Shown one piece after another: positions 1 through 7,197 of a stretch of DNA of 11,813 bases (its first letter is position 1; every line of letters begins with the position of its first letter). The position numbers and the translations under genes are program-made. Below the pieces are notes generated by a model. The model was not told where the DNA came from. It was given only the letters and a program-made list of their open reading frames with translations, and made no database searches. Source of the stretch: Spirochaetota bacterium (lineage in GTDB: Bacteria; Spirochaetota; Spirochaetia; Treponematales; UBA12059); contig JAKQNL010000055.1 in the NCBI GenBank assembly GCA_029565815.1, forward strand, positions 1 through 11,813, written 5' to 3'.

Positions 1-471
1 AAGGTGGCCATATCAGATTTGATACTAAAAAAGCCGGCTCGCTTTACGCCGGAAGAATACCTTGTTATGCAGACCCACACCTGTTCCGGCGCCCGCCTCT
101 TCGACGACCCGCAGTCGGATTTCGATACCATAGCTGCAGAGGTTGCGCTTACCCACCACGAAAACTGGGATGGTACCGGTTACCCAGGCTGGGTGGATCC
201 TATTTCCGGCACGGTGCTCAAGAAGGACGAGTCGGGCCAGATTGCCAAGCGTCGGGGCGATGAGATACCCATTTGGGGTCGCATAGTCGCGGTAGCCGAT
301 GTGTACGATGCCCTTATGTCCAAGCGGGTGTACAAGGAAGCCTGGACCGAAGACGAAGTGCTTAACGAAATTCATGCTACCAGCGGAACCAAGTTCGACC
401 CCGAGGTGGTGGAAACCTTTTTTGAAGTACTGCCTCGCATCCACGATATCCGAGCCAGACATCCAGACTAG
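1..471 (+). CDS. HD-GYP domain protein, C-terminal part (5' end outside window)
   Basis: The frame is open from base 1, so the first GTG (base 4) is unlikely to be the true start and the N-terminus lies off the window. The visible 156 or so residues match the second half of an HD-GYP domain: the helix with KPARFTPEEYLVMQTHT, then the signature HHENWDGTGYP near residues 52-62, and the motif GRIVAVADVYDALMSKRVYK near residues 93-112. HD-GYP proteins are metal-dependent phosphodiesterases, usually acting on cyclic di-GMP, and are often fused to a receiver or sensor domain, which cannot be seen here. The insert between GYP and the ADVYDAL helix (about 25 residues, rich in K, G and E) resembles spirochaete members as I remember them. 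The stop (469-471) overlaps the ribosome site of the next gene, so the two are probably co-transcribed. Family call is firm; substrate is inferred. Confidence 0.88.
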   Translation, partial: KVAISDLILKKPARFTPEEYLVMQTHTCSGARLFDDPQSDFDTIAAEVALTHHENWDGTGYPGWVDPISGTVLKKDESGQIAKRRGDEIPIWGRIVAVADVYDALMSKRVYKEAWTEDEVLNEIHATSGTKFDPEVVETFFEVLPRIHDIRARHPD

Positions 472-474
472 GAG
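471..474 (+). promoter_or_regulatory. Ribosome binding site that argues for a CTG start
   Basis: GGAG overlaps the last base of the preceding stop codon and lies 8 bases before CTG at 483. The frame downstream is open from 426, but holds no ATG or GTG near the front. The first TTG (576) has no purine-rich site before it and would cut off protein-like sequence. Seen directly; its use is inferred. Confidence 0.5.
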
Positions 475-482
475 TAAGTAGC

Positions 483-1388
483 CTGAAACCTTTTATTCGC
501 GCACAAAAGCCGCTGGCTCTCCCGGCGGATTACCATGCAAGCGTAGTCAGCCCGCTTCGCTTCATAGCCTTTGCCTTGGGCAAAAAGGCTATCCTGCTGC
601 CCTGTCTGGCCATTGCATTCGATGCGATACGGCTGTTTTTTTTGCCCCAGTACGCAGCGGCTTTGTTTAAGCACCGGCGTGTACGCTCGGTGGATCATCC
701 GGTAGACAGCAGCATTCCCTTCCTCCATGAAACGGCTCCGCTGTACTTAAGCTTCATCGCGCTCTGGATGAACGTGGTGTTTCACACCGAGCGCGCGTAC
801 GGTAAGCGTTCCCACGCACAGCTGGCCGGGTTTTTGCGCTATGTGCAAAACCTGTACCGGGATGCGAGCAAGGTATACCTCCATACCCATACCACTACCA
901 AACGGCCAGCTCGGTCGCCAAACCTCCAGTGCGCGCTCATACGCGTGATGGACCCGCACCTGAACTGCATACCCAGCCTTCACGTAACCATAGTGCTTGG
1001 CGCATGGGACAAGGCAAAGTCTGTGTATAAGGCTTTAGGCATAGACGGCCAGAGCCGCGCCCGGGCATTCCTAGATGGCCTCTATGACCACGCCCACCGG
1101 ATAACGGAATCCACCATGCTCATGAAGCAGCACTCGGTGAACTGCGTAGGCGCGTCGCTGTGGTATTTGTCGCGCACAGCACCAGGCTTGGACGCTGCCT
1201 TCTGCCTGGGCGTAGCCGATGGGCTGTTCACCCGCCTGGGAAAGGGCATAGAGGCTGCACCGGCGGCGCGAAAGCGAGCCAAACAGGTATTCCTGCAGCT
1301 CGATGCATGGGCTGCCGAAACTAAGCTGCCACAGGGCCAGTGGCTAGGGCCTATCATGCGTTTTGTGGAAAGCTATCCGCAAGCGTAA
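483..1388 (+). CDS. Divergent PAP2-superfamily-like protein, probable CTG start
   Basis: About 301 residues if translation starts at CTG 483; a TTG at 576 is the only standard alternative and would remove 31 residues. The product resembles the PAP2_3 group of phosphatases and phosphotransferases: an N-terminal stretch SVDHPVDSSIPFLHE, then NCIPSLHV with a candidate catalytic His near residue 167, and STMLMKQHSV with a second candidate His near residue 217. The 50-residue spacing and the KQH context fit the C2 and C3 motifs of PAP2 enzymes. The Asp usually four residues after the second His is Cys here (HSVNC), so activity is doubtful. A hydrophobic segment lies near residues 36-55, but the later part is not strongly hydrophobic, unlike a typical six-helix PAP2 membrane enzyme. 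It follows the HD-GYP gene by 11 bases and is probably translationally coupled. It has no evident link to ornithine use. Family assignment is tentative; a conserved hypothetical protein is the fallback. Confidence 0.6.
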   Translation: MKPFIRAQKPLALPADYHASVVSPLRFIAFALGKKAILLPCLAIAFDAIRLFFLPQYAAALFKHRRVRSVDHPVDSSIPFLHETAPLYLSFIALWMNVVFHTERAYGKRSHAQLAGFLRYVQNLYRDASKVYLHTHTTTKRPARSPNLQCALIRVMDPHLNCIPSLHVTIVLGAWDKAKSVYKALGIDGQSRARAFLDGLYDHAHRITESTMLMKQHSVNCVGASLWYLSRTAPGLDAAFCLGVADGLFTRLGKGIEAAPAARKRAKQVFLQLDAWAAETKLPQGQWLGPIMRFVESYPQA

Positions 1389-1432
1389 GCGCGTCTGATT
1401 CCGCCGCGTACAGCCGGCCAAAGCCCCCCACC

Positions 1433-1461
1433 TTGTCCACAAAAACGGCCTATGCTATGAT
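1433..1461 (+). promoter_or_regulatory. Candidate sigma70-type promoter for the ornithine genes
   Basis: TTGTCC (1433-1438) and TATGAT (1456-1461) are 17 bases apart, giving 4 of 6 and 5 of 6 matches to the consensus hexamers. Transcription would begin near 1468 and leave a leader of about 265 bases before ord. A terminator-like hairpin overlaps the predicted start point, which weakens the call. Confidence 0.35.
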
Positions 1462-1462
1462 G

Positions 1463-1490
1463 CCGTGGGGCGTTGCGGCTCCATGGTTTT
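1463..1490 (+). terminator. Terminator-like hairpin after the PAP2-like gene
   Basis: CCGTGGGG (1463-1470) pairs with CTCCATGG (1479-1486), an 8-bp stem with two G-U pairs and an 8-base loop, followed by TTTT (1487-1490). It sits 75 bases after the stop at 1388 and could end the upstream transcript. If the promoter just before it is real, it would instead be the first hairpin of the ord leader. Confidence 0.4.
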
Positions 1491-1732
1491 AGCGAAAACG
1501 CGCAGTTTTTTGCGGCAGAGTCCAAAAAAACCTGAGTTTTCTGTATCCTCTTGTGAGCAAATTTTGTGATGAGCCTCGTTTGATTCGAATTTTGGCGGCT
1601 TTCGTCCGCTTCAAAATACAGCGTTTACGGCCATAAAAACGCGGGAACGGCGGGCATACGAACGTTTGTCCGCCTCTCTTTATGTCGGAAAAGCAACGCT
1701 TGCCCGGCATGGCCAAAAAGGGAGGTTTTTCG
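1491..1732 (+). other. Structured leader or intergenic region before ord
   Basis: No gene is supported here. Three consecutive hairpins can be drawn: ATTTTG-GCGG with CCGC-TT-CAAAAT (1589-1617, 7-base loop, two-base bulge); GCGTTT with AAACGC (1621-1642, 10-base loop); and GGCGGGCA with TGTCCGCC (1649-1674, 8-bp stem with one G-U pair, 10-base loop), followed by a pyrimidine run TCTCTTT. A smaller one, AAAAC with GTTTT, lies at 1495-1509. I saw no cobalamin riboswitch box or other known riboswitch signature. The ord ribosome site GGGAGG (1720-1725) follows, unpaired in these drawings. Hairpins are seen; a regulatory role is inferred. Confidence 0.4.
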
Positions 1733-2788
1733 ATGAGGAACGTAAAGGTAGCCATTTGGGGATTCGGCGCAATGGGTTCGGGCATGGCCCGCATGCTGCT
1801 TAAGAAAAAGGGCGTGGAGATCGTGGGCGTGTGCGATACCCGCCCGAACATAGCCGGCAGGGAAATCCACGAGATTCTGGGCATGGAACGGCGCGACCAC
1901 AAGGCGGTCATCGTGCAGGCGGACAGCGAAAAACTGTTTACCGAACGCTGCTGCGACGTGGTGCTGTGCGCTACCGACTCCTTCACCAAATCGGCATTTC
2001 CTAAACTCAAGTTTTGCCTGGAAAAAAAGCTGAACGTCATATCAACCGCCGAGGAAATGTCCTTTCCGCAGGCGCAGAACCCCGAGCTTGCCGCCGAGCT
2101 GGATAAAATTGCAAAGGCAAACGGCGTGTCCATCCTGGGTACCGGCATCAACCCCGGCCTCATCATGGACCTCTTGGTCATCATCATGACCGGCTGCATG
2201 GTCGACGTGGAACACCTGGAAGCAAAGCGCGTGAATAGTTTGTCACCCTTCGGACCGACCGTCATGCACGAGCAGGGCGTCGGCTTTACCGTGGATGCAT
2301 TTGAAAAAGCCGTGAAAGACGGCACCATGGCCGGCCACGTCGGCTTCCACGAATCCGTTGGCATGATAGCCAAGGCTCTTGGCTGGAAAGTGGACAAATT
2401 CGAACAGCAGATGAAGCCCATCGTCACCAAGGTCGACCGCAAGAGCCCGCACGGCTTTGCCAAGGCCGGCGACGTTGCAGGCGTGAACATGACCGGCCAG
2501 GGCTACGTGGACGGCACGGTCAAGATCGACATGATACACCCCCAGCAGATAGAGCCGGAAATGGAAGGCACCTTTACCGGTGACTACGTAACCATTAAGG
2601 GCACCCCGCCCATCAATCTGGCCAACAAGCCGGAAGTGGAAGGCGGCCTGGGAACCATAGCCATGTGCGTGAACATGATTCCCCAGATCATCAACGCCAC
2701 TCCTGGCCTGAAAACCATGATAGACCTGCCGGTGCCCCACGCCATCATGGGCGACTTTAGGGACCAGATCCAGGTAGAACTCAAGTAA
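1733..2788 (+). CDS. ord: 2,4-diaminopentanoate dehydrogenase
   Basis: 351 residues. The family enzyme oxidatively deaminates (2R,4S)-2,4-diaminopentanoate to 2-amino-4-oxopentanoate, releasing ammonia and reducing NAD(P)+, in the cytoplasm. The N-terminus carries a Rossmann nucleotide-binding loop G-F-G-A-M-G at residues 10-15 and a strand-turn VCDTRP near residues 38-43. The C-terminal half is the dihydrodipicolinate-reductase-like catalytic part, with GTGINPGLIMDLLV typical of this family. The start is ATG 1733, because a strong GGGAGG site lies 7 bases upstream and MRNVKVAIWG begins the Rossmann strand directly; a longer frame from 1682 would add 17 residues without a ribosome site. It is the first gene of the ornithine cluster and is separated from ortA by 74 bases that hold a hairpin. 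The call rests on family recall plus the very consistent neighbourhood. NAD versus NADP preference cannot be read by eye. Confidence 0.93.
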   Translation: MRNVKVAIWGFGAMGSGMARMLLKKKGVEIVGVCDTRPNIAGREIHEILGMERRDHKAVIVQADSEKLFTERCCDVVLCATDSFTKSAFPKLKFCLEKKLNVISTAEEMSFPQAQNPELAAELDKIAKANGVSILGTGINPGLIMDLLVIIMTGCMVDVEHLEAKRVNSLSPFGPTVMHEQGVGFTVDAFEKAVKDGTMAGHVGFHESVGMIAKALGWKVDKFEQQMKPIVTKVDRKSPHGFAKAGDVAGVNMTGQGYVDGTVKIDMIHPQQIEPEMEGTFTGDYVTIKGTPPINLANKPEVEGGLGTIAMCVNMIPQIINATPGLKTMIDLPVPHAIMGDFRDQIQVELK

Positions 2789-2794
2789 TCGCAC

Positions 2795-2828
2795 GGCCGC
2801 GCGATGGGCTAAAGCTCTGCGCGCGGTC
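2795..2828 (+). repeat. Intercistronic hairpin between ord and ortA
   Basis: GGCCGCGCG (2795-2803) pairs with CGCGCGGTC (2820-2828): nine pairs, one of them G-U, with an inner four-pair stem around a TAAA loop (2806-2817). The bases after it (TTGTCCCC) are not a proper T run, so it looks more like an RNA-stabilising or attenuating element than a full terminator. A second small stem, CCCC-GCAT-GGGG (2833-2844), lies just before the ortA ribosome site. Confidence 0.5.
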
Positions 2829-2862
2829 TTGTCCCCGCATGGGGCATCATGGAGGTTTATGT

Positions 2863-3147
2863 ATGGACAGGATCAAAAAAGGTACCTGGGTCGAGATAGA
2901 AGATACCGTGCTTAACCCGGAACAGCGCTCGCCTGCCATTCCGGAGGACACCCGGGCTACGCCGCTTGTTATGCGGGTATCCGGCTTTTTGCAAGCCGAT
3001 GCCGCACTTGGCGATAGCGTGACGGTGAAGACCATCATAGGCCGCACGCTGTCCGGGCGCCTGCGTCTTGTAGAGCCAAGCTATTCGCACAGCTTCGGCA
3101 CGGTGGTTCCGGAAATCCTCACCATAGGAACGGAGGCCGAGCGATGA
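2863..3147 (+). CDS. ortA: 2-amino-4-oxopentanoate thiolase, small (alpha) subunit
   Basis: 94 residues. OrtA is the small subunit of the PLP-dependent AKP thiolase that splits 2-amino-4-oxopentanoate with CoA into acetyl-CoA and D-alanine. The sequence has the family's features: KGTWVEIEDTVL at the front, a central PLVMRVSGFL strand, TIIGRTLSGRL, and the ending YSHSFGTVVPEIL. The start is ATG 2863 with GGAGG 7 bases upstream (2851-2855); the in-frame ATG at 2839 lies upstream of that site and is unlikely. Its stop overlaps the ortB start in ATGA (3144-3147), as expected for two subunits made in equal amounts by coupled translation. The size and the partner gene make the call firm. Confidence 0.92.
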   Translation: MDRIKKGTWVEIEDTVLNPEQRSPAIPEDTRATPLVMRVSGFLQADAALGDSVTVKTIIGRTLSGRLRLVEPSYSHSFGTVVPEILTIGTEAER

Positions 3148-4553
3148 GCGCAAAAGACAATTCCTATGCTGCGGTAAACGCCCGCAAAAACGAGATCATG
3201 AAAGCGTCCATGGGCATGGATTATGATTCATTCATAACCAGCCCCGTGGCCTTCGACTACGAGCGCATGATGCGCGAGACCGGCTACAGCCACGAGGACA
3301 TCGTGCGCATCCAGCGCGAGACCAAGGTGGGCAACACGCCGCTCTTTGAGCTGAAAAACCTGACCGATGCCGTGCGCAAGACCGCAGGCCCTGGCAAAGG
3401 CGCGCGCATATTCGTCAAGGACGAGGCGGCCAACGCGTCGGGCAGCTTTAAGGCGCGCCGCGCATCCATCAGCGCTTTTGAGGCGGCCAAAAAAGGCTAC
3501 AAGGGCATGATAGCCGCAACCAGCGGCAACTACGGCGCGGCGGTAGCGTCCCAGGCTGCACAGCGCGGACTCAAGTGCATCATTGTGCAGGAAGTGTTCG
3601 ACAGCCGCGGCGTCGGCCAACCGGAAATCGTGGAAAAAAGCCGAGCCTGCGAAGCCTACGGCGCCGAAGTGCTACGCCTGTCGGTTGGGCCTGAGTTGTT
3701 CTACGTGCTCCTACGCACCCTGGAAGACACCGGCTTTTTCAATGCCAGCCTGTATACGCCCTTTGGCATACGGGGCGTGGAAACGCTGGGCAGCGAGCTT
3801 GCTGCGCAAGTGCGCGAACTAACCGGCAAAGCACCTGACGCCGTGTGCATAACGCATGCAGGCGGCGGTAACCTTACCGGCACCGCGCGCGGCCTTAAGC
3901 TGGCCGGCTGTGACAGCACGCGTGTGGTAGCCTGCTCGGTGGATCTGAGCGGCCTACACATGGCATCCGACCGTGACTTTAACCGCAAGTCCTTTACCAC
4001 CGGCCACACCGGCTTTGGCGTGCCCTTCGCAACCTGGCCCGACCGCGTGGATGTACCGCGCAACGCTGCCAGGCCCCTACGCTACATGGACGAGTACCAG
4101 CTGGTAACCCAGGGAGAGGTGTTCTACGTAACCGAGATGCTTACCAAGATGGAAGGCCTTGAGCGAGGGCCGGCAGGTAACACAAGCTTAACCGCCGCCG
4201 TTACGCTTGCCCGCCAGATGGACCGCGACCAGGTTGTGGTGGTGCAGGAAACCGAATACACCGGCGCCGGAAAGCACCACAACAGCCAGCTGTCCTTTGC
4301 TAGGCAAAATGGCATCGAGGTGAAGCGCGGCAATCCGGAAGAAAGCATCCCCGGTAAGTCTATCATCATTCCAGAGCACCTGGACCAGGTGCGCGGCAAG
4401 GTGCAGGACATGGACAAGCTCAGGCTGTCGTACCTGAAAAACGCGGCCAAGGCTCACCCGGTGGACAAGTGGACCGAGCAGGATTACGCGTTCCTGGCAG
4501 CCGACGTGAAACGCGACCTTGCATGGCTCAAGCGCGTCGTGAATGAATTGTAA
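3144..4553 (+). CDS. ortB: 2-amino-4-oxopentanoate thiolase, large PLP subunit
   Basis: 469 residues. OrtB is the catalytic subunit of AKP thiolase and belongs to the fold-type II PLP enzymes (threonine synthase and cysteine synthase relatives). The PLP lysine should be K103 in NASGSFKARRAS, and the phosphate-binding glycine loop is GGGNLTG at residues 240-246. Further conserved blocks are ATSGNYGAAVASQAA near residues 125-139 and ETEYTGAGKHH near 369-379. The last is close to the parts of the family recognised as specific to this thiolase. GGAGG lies 7 bases before the ATG, inside the end of ortA, and the two genes overlap by four bases. The reaction feeds acetyl-CoA to energy metabolism and yields D-alanine, which fits the alr gene later in the cluster. 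Nothing in the sequence suggests truncation. Confidence 0.94.
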   Translation: MSAKDNSYAAVNARKNEIMKASMGMDYDSFITSPVAFDYERMMRETGYSHEDIVRIQRETKVGNTPLFELKNLTDAVRKTAGPGKGARIFVKDEAANASGSFKARRASISAFEAAKKGYKGMIAATSGNYGAAVASQAAQRGLKCIIVQEVFDSRGVGQPEIVEKSRACEAYGAEVLRLSVGPELFYVLLRTLEDTGFFNASLYTPFGIRGVETLGSELAAQVRELTGKAPDAVCITHAGGGNLTGTARGLKLAGCDSTRVVACSVDLSGLHMASDRDFNRKSFTTGHTGFGVPFATWPDRVDVPRNAARPLRYMDEYQLVTQGEVFYVTEMLTKMEGLERGPAGNTSLTAAVTLARQMDRDQVVVVQETEYTGAGKHHNSQLSFARQNGIEVKRGNPEESIPGKSIIIPEHLDQVRGKVQDMDKLRLSYLKNAAKAHPVDKWTEQDYAFLAADVKRDLAWLKRVVNEL

Positions 4554-4568
4554 TCTAAGGAGACAAGC

Positions 4569-4919
4569 ATGGCAGACGATAGGATAGCGCGCTTTGAAAA
4601 GCGCCAAGCTGAACTGACCACAATGAGCGACGCGGATCTTAAAGACCGCTTCTGGAAACTGTGCAACCAGGTTGCCCAGCCCATAGCGGATCTTGCAAAG
4701 ACCCACACATCGCCGTCCATCGAGCGATCCGTGCTCCTACGCATGGGCATAGACTCGGTGTCCACCCACGCGGTGGTTACCCGCATACTGGAAGCTGGCC
4801 TATTGGGCAAAGGCGCAGGCAACGTGGTCTTAAAGCTTTCCAAGAAGACCGGCAAAGACTTGCGCGCCGCCGCCCAGGCGATCATCGACGACAAAAACAG
4901 CCTAAACGGCCTGTTTTAA
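4569..4919 (+). CDS. oraS: D-ornithine 4,5-aminomutase, S subunit
   Basis: 116 residues, close to the roughly 120 known for the clostridial protein. OraS is the small subunit of the adenosylcobalamin- and PLP-dependent mutase that converts D-ornithine to (2R,4S)-2,4-diaminopentanoate; it binds OraE and is needed for a soluble, active complex. Characteristic blocks are the charged N-terminal helix RIARFEKRQAELTTMSD, LKDRFWKLCNQVAQP, and RMGIDSVSTHAVVTRILE followed by GKGAGNVVLKLSKKTG. AAGGAG (4557-4562) stands 6 bases before the ATG, and only 15 bases separate it from ortB. The OraE gene follows after 13 bases, so both subunits come from one message. Confidence 0.93.
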   Translation: MADDRIARFEKRQAELTTMSDADLKDRFWKLCNQVAQPIADLAKTHTSPSIERSVLLRMGIDSVSTHAVVTRILEAGLLGKGAGNVVLKLSKKTGKDLRAAAQAIIDDKNSLNGLF

Positions 4920-4932
4920 GCTGGAGGACACC

Positions 4933-7134
4933 ATGGCCAAACAACTGGATCAAAACAAGAAACTGGACATAGACGAACTGATGAAGGACCTCGATACCTA
5001 TCATCCGCCCCGCAAGGGATGGACCTGGCGCGAAGCTGCACCGGGGATCAAGATGGGTCCGTTCACCTACAAGGGCATGTCCAAGCCCCTCAAGAAGAGC
5101 ATAGGGCTGCCTGCATCAAAATATTTTGATAACATCGACCCCCAGCCTTCCTGCGTCATCACATCCGAAATTGCATCGGGCCGCTTTGAAGACGACATAC
5201 GCCGCATGCGCATGGCCGCCTGGCACGGCGCAGACCACCTCATGGTGATACGCACCACCGGACAGAGCCACATCGACGGCCTCATGGAAGGCACCCCCGA
5301 GGGCACTGGCGGCGTACCCATCACCCGCAAGCAGCTGCGCGCAAGCCGCAAGGCATGCGACCAGATCGAGGAAGAAGTTGGCAGGCCAATCAACTTCCAC
5401 AGCTACGTGTCCGGCGTTGCCGGCCCGGAAGTGGCCGTATTGTTCGCCGAAGAAGGCGTGAACGGCGCGCACCAGGACCCCCAGTACAACGTGCTGTACC
5501 GCAACGTGAACATGTACCGATCTTTTGTGGACGCAGCGGAAGCCAAAAAGGTTATGGCCGGCGCCCGCATCTTCCAGATAGACGGCGCGCACAACGCAAA
5601 CGCTACCGCAAAAGCCGGATGGCTGGTTATGCCCGAACTGATGGTTCAGCACGGCATCAACTGCGCGTACTCGGTTATGGCCGGCATGGACAAGAACCTT
5701 ATTGGCCTGTCCACCGTGCCGCCCGACGCACCGCCTGCTCCCAAGCTGTGGTACGATCTTCCATACGCCATTGCGCTGCGCGATTTCTTCTCCGAGTACA
5801 AGATGCGCGCACAGCAGAACACCCGCTACATCGAGGCGGACATCGAGGAAGCTGTACGCACGCACACCATCGACACGCTCATCTCCATGCTTACGAGCGC
5901 GGACATCCAGAGCACCATCACGCCCGACGAAGGCCGCAACGTGCCCTGGCACTACAACAACATCCGTGGCATTCAGACGGTCAAGCAGACCTGGGCGGCC
6001 CTGGACGGTATAAAAGATTTCTTAACGCTTAACATGAACGGCCCGCTAGGGCAGATGATACGCGACCTTAAAGTCCGGGCCGTGGCTTTCCTCGAGGAAG
6101 TTGTGGAATCCGGCGGATACTTCGCCGCGGTAGAGAAGGGTTTCTTTGTGGACTCCGCCAAGTACCCCGAGCGCAACGGCGACGGCATCGCGCGCGATTC
6201 CAAAGGCGGCGTTGGCGCGGACACCCTGGTTGCGCGCGACCCGGATTATTTTGCCCCGGTGTGCGACCACTTCGGCAACAACAAGCTGCCTGCCGGCGTA
6301 AAGAAGGCATGCGACGCTATAGGCGGTTGCACCCTGTGTAAGCCAGAGAAGATCGTATTCATCGACGAGCTGGATGCCGAGGACAACGTGAACGTTCGCC
6401 TTGCGGCGACCAAAGACTACCGCTCTGGCGACCTTCTTAAGCCGGAAGCTGAATGGGCCGGTGATGGCACGGTGTTGCTACAGTTTGTGGTACCCGACAC
6501 CGAGGAAATTTCCCGCGAGGCTGCGCTGGAAATGGGCCGAAAGCTCGGTTTGGCAGACCCGCAGATTGTCAACATGATGATGATGCACCCGGCCGAAGGT
6601 ACCTTCGTGGAGCTTAAGGGCAAGGTGCAGTTCGATGTTAAGAAATCCGCGCTTAAGATTCCGCCCAAGGAAATTATCCTTCCCGAGGAAGAAATCCGCG
6701 ATGCCATAAAGAAGCTTGGCATCCACGTGGTTGCGGCAACCGTGGGCGAGGACGAGCACTCCGTGGGCATGCGCGAGATCATCGACATCAAGCACGGCGG
6801 CATAGAGAAGTACGGCATCAAGTACACCTACCTTGGCACATCCGTTTCCATAAACAAGCTGGTGGACGCGGCAATCGAGACGGGCTCACAGGCCATTCTC
6901 ATTTCCACCATCATCAGCCACAACGACGTGCACCGCGAAAACATGCGAAAGCTTGCCGAGCTGTGTAAGGAAAAGGGCATACGGGACAAGGTTGTGCTCA
7001 TAGCCGGTGGCACCCAGGTAAACCGCGACATGGCTGCGGAAACCGGCCTGGATGCAACCTTCGGCCGCGGCACCAAGGGTATCCATGTGGCCAACGCCAT
7101 CGTGAAAACCTTGAAGGCTCGCGGCGTTCTGTAA
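4933..7134 (+). CDS. oraE: D-ornithine 4,5-aminomutase, E subunit (B12- and PLP-binding)
   Basis: 733 residues, the usual full length. OraE carries both cofactors of the mutase that moves the C5 amino group of D-ornithine to C4. The N-terminal two thirds form the catalytic barrel region. The C-terminal Rossmann domain (about 590-733) has the cobalamin motif D-E-H-S-V-G with the cobalt-ligating His at residue 609, and Lys620 in IIDIKHGG as the expected PLP Schiff-base lysine. The 11-residue His-Lys spacing equals that of the Clostridium sticklandii enzyme (His618 and Lys629 as I recall). The segment STIISHNDVHRENM and the ending LIAGGTQVNRD complete the B12 domain. GGAGG (4923-4927) precedes the ATG by 5 bases. 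Two hairpins follow the stop, so this is probably the last gene of the strongly expressed unit. Reading frame is intact. Confidence 0.96.
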   Translation: MAKQLDQNKKLDIDELMKDLDTYHPPRKGWTWREAAPGIKMGPFTYKGMSKPLKKSIGLPASKYFDNIDPQPSCVITSEIASGRFEDDIRRMRMAAWHGADHLMVIRTTGQSHIDGLMEGTPEGTGGVPITRKQLRASRKACDQIEEEVGRPINFHSYVSGVAGPEVAVLFAEEGVNGAHQDPQYNVLYRNVNMYRSFVDAAEAKKVMAGARIFQIDGAHNANATAKAGWLVMPELMVQHGINCAYSVMAGMDKNLIGLSTVPPDAPPAPKLWYDLPYAIALRDFFSEYKMRAQQNTRYIEADIEEAVRTHTIDTLISMLTSADIQSTITPDEGRNVPWHYNNIRGIQTVKQTWAALDGIKDFLTLNMNGPLGQMIRDLKVRAVAFLEEVVESGGYFAAVEKGFFVDSAKYPERNGDGIARDSKGGVGADTLVARDPDYFAPVCDHFGNNKLPAGVKKACDAIGGCTLCKPEKIVFIDELDAEDNVNVRLAATKDYRSGDLLKPEAEWAGDGTVLLQFVVPDTEEISREAALEMGRKLGLADPQIVNMMMMHPAEGTFVELKGKVQFDVKKSALKIPPKEIILPEEEIRDAIKKLGIHVVAATVGEDEHSVGMREIIDIKHGGIEKYGIKYTYLGTSVSINKLVDAAIETGSQAILISTIISHNDVHRENMRKLAELCKEKGIRDKVVLIAGGTQVNRDMAAETGLDATFGRGTKGIHVANAIVKTLKARGVL

Positions 7135-7149
7135 TCGATAGCTGTGGTG

Positions 7150-7192
7150 AAGCGCGTTTGTGCAAGCAAGCGCGCTTGTAAACGCGCTTTTT
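7150..7192 (+). terminator. Intrinsic terminator after oraE (first of two)
   Basis: AAGCGCGTTT (7150-7159) pairs perfectly with AAACGCGCTT (7180-7189), and the T run TTTTT spans 7188-7192. The 20-base loop holds its own short palindrome, CAAGCGCGCTTG (7167-7178). It begins 16 bases after the oraE stop. Strong terminator shape; termination efficiency unknown. Confidence 0.75.
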
Positions 7193-7197
7193 AAGCG

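Noticed and set aside
1551..1569. Repeated TTGTGA at 1551-1556 and 1564-1569 in the ord leader as an operator (CRP-like)
   Set aside because: The two copies are direct, not inverted; the TCACA half-site is absent, and six-base repeats are expected by chance in an AT-rich stretch.
1491..1732. Cobalamin riboswitch controlling the B12-dependent pathway
   Set aside because: I could not find the B12-box or the other conserved elements; the hairpins present do not match that fold by eye.
1682..1732. N-terminal extension of ord from ATG 1682
   Set aside because: The extra 17 residues include the ribosome site of ATG 1733 and do not resemble the family N-terminus.
1489..2490. 333-codon open frame on the minus strand across ord
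   Set aside because: It lies antisense to a well-supported dehydrogenase, and its product is a low-complexity mix rich in S, M and P with no recognisable domain. Long antisense frames are common in GC-rich genes.
5116..5952. 278-codon open frame on the minus strand inside oraE
   Set aside because: Its H, V, A and G rich product looks like the mirror of oraE codon bias. There is no domain and no ribosome site of note.
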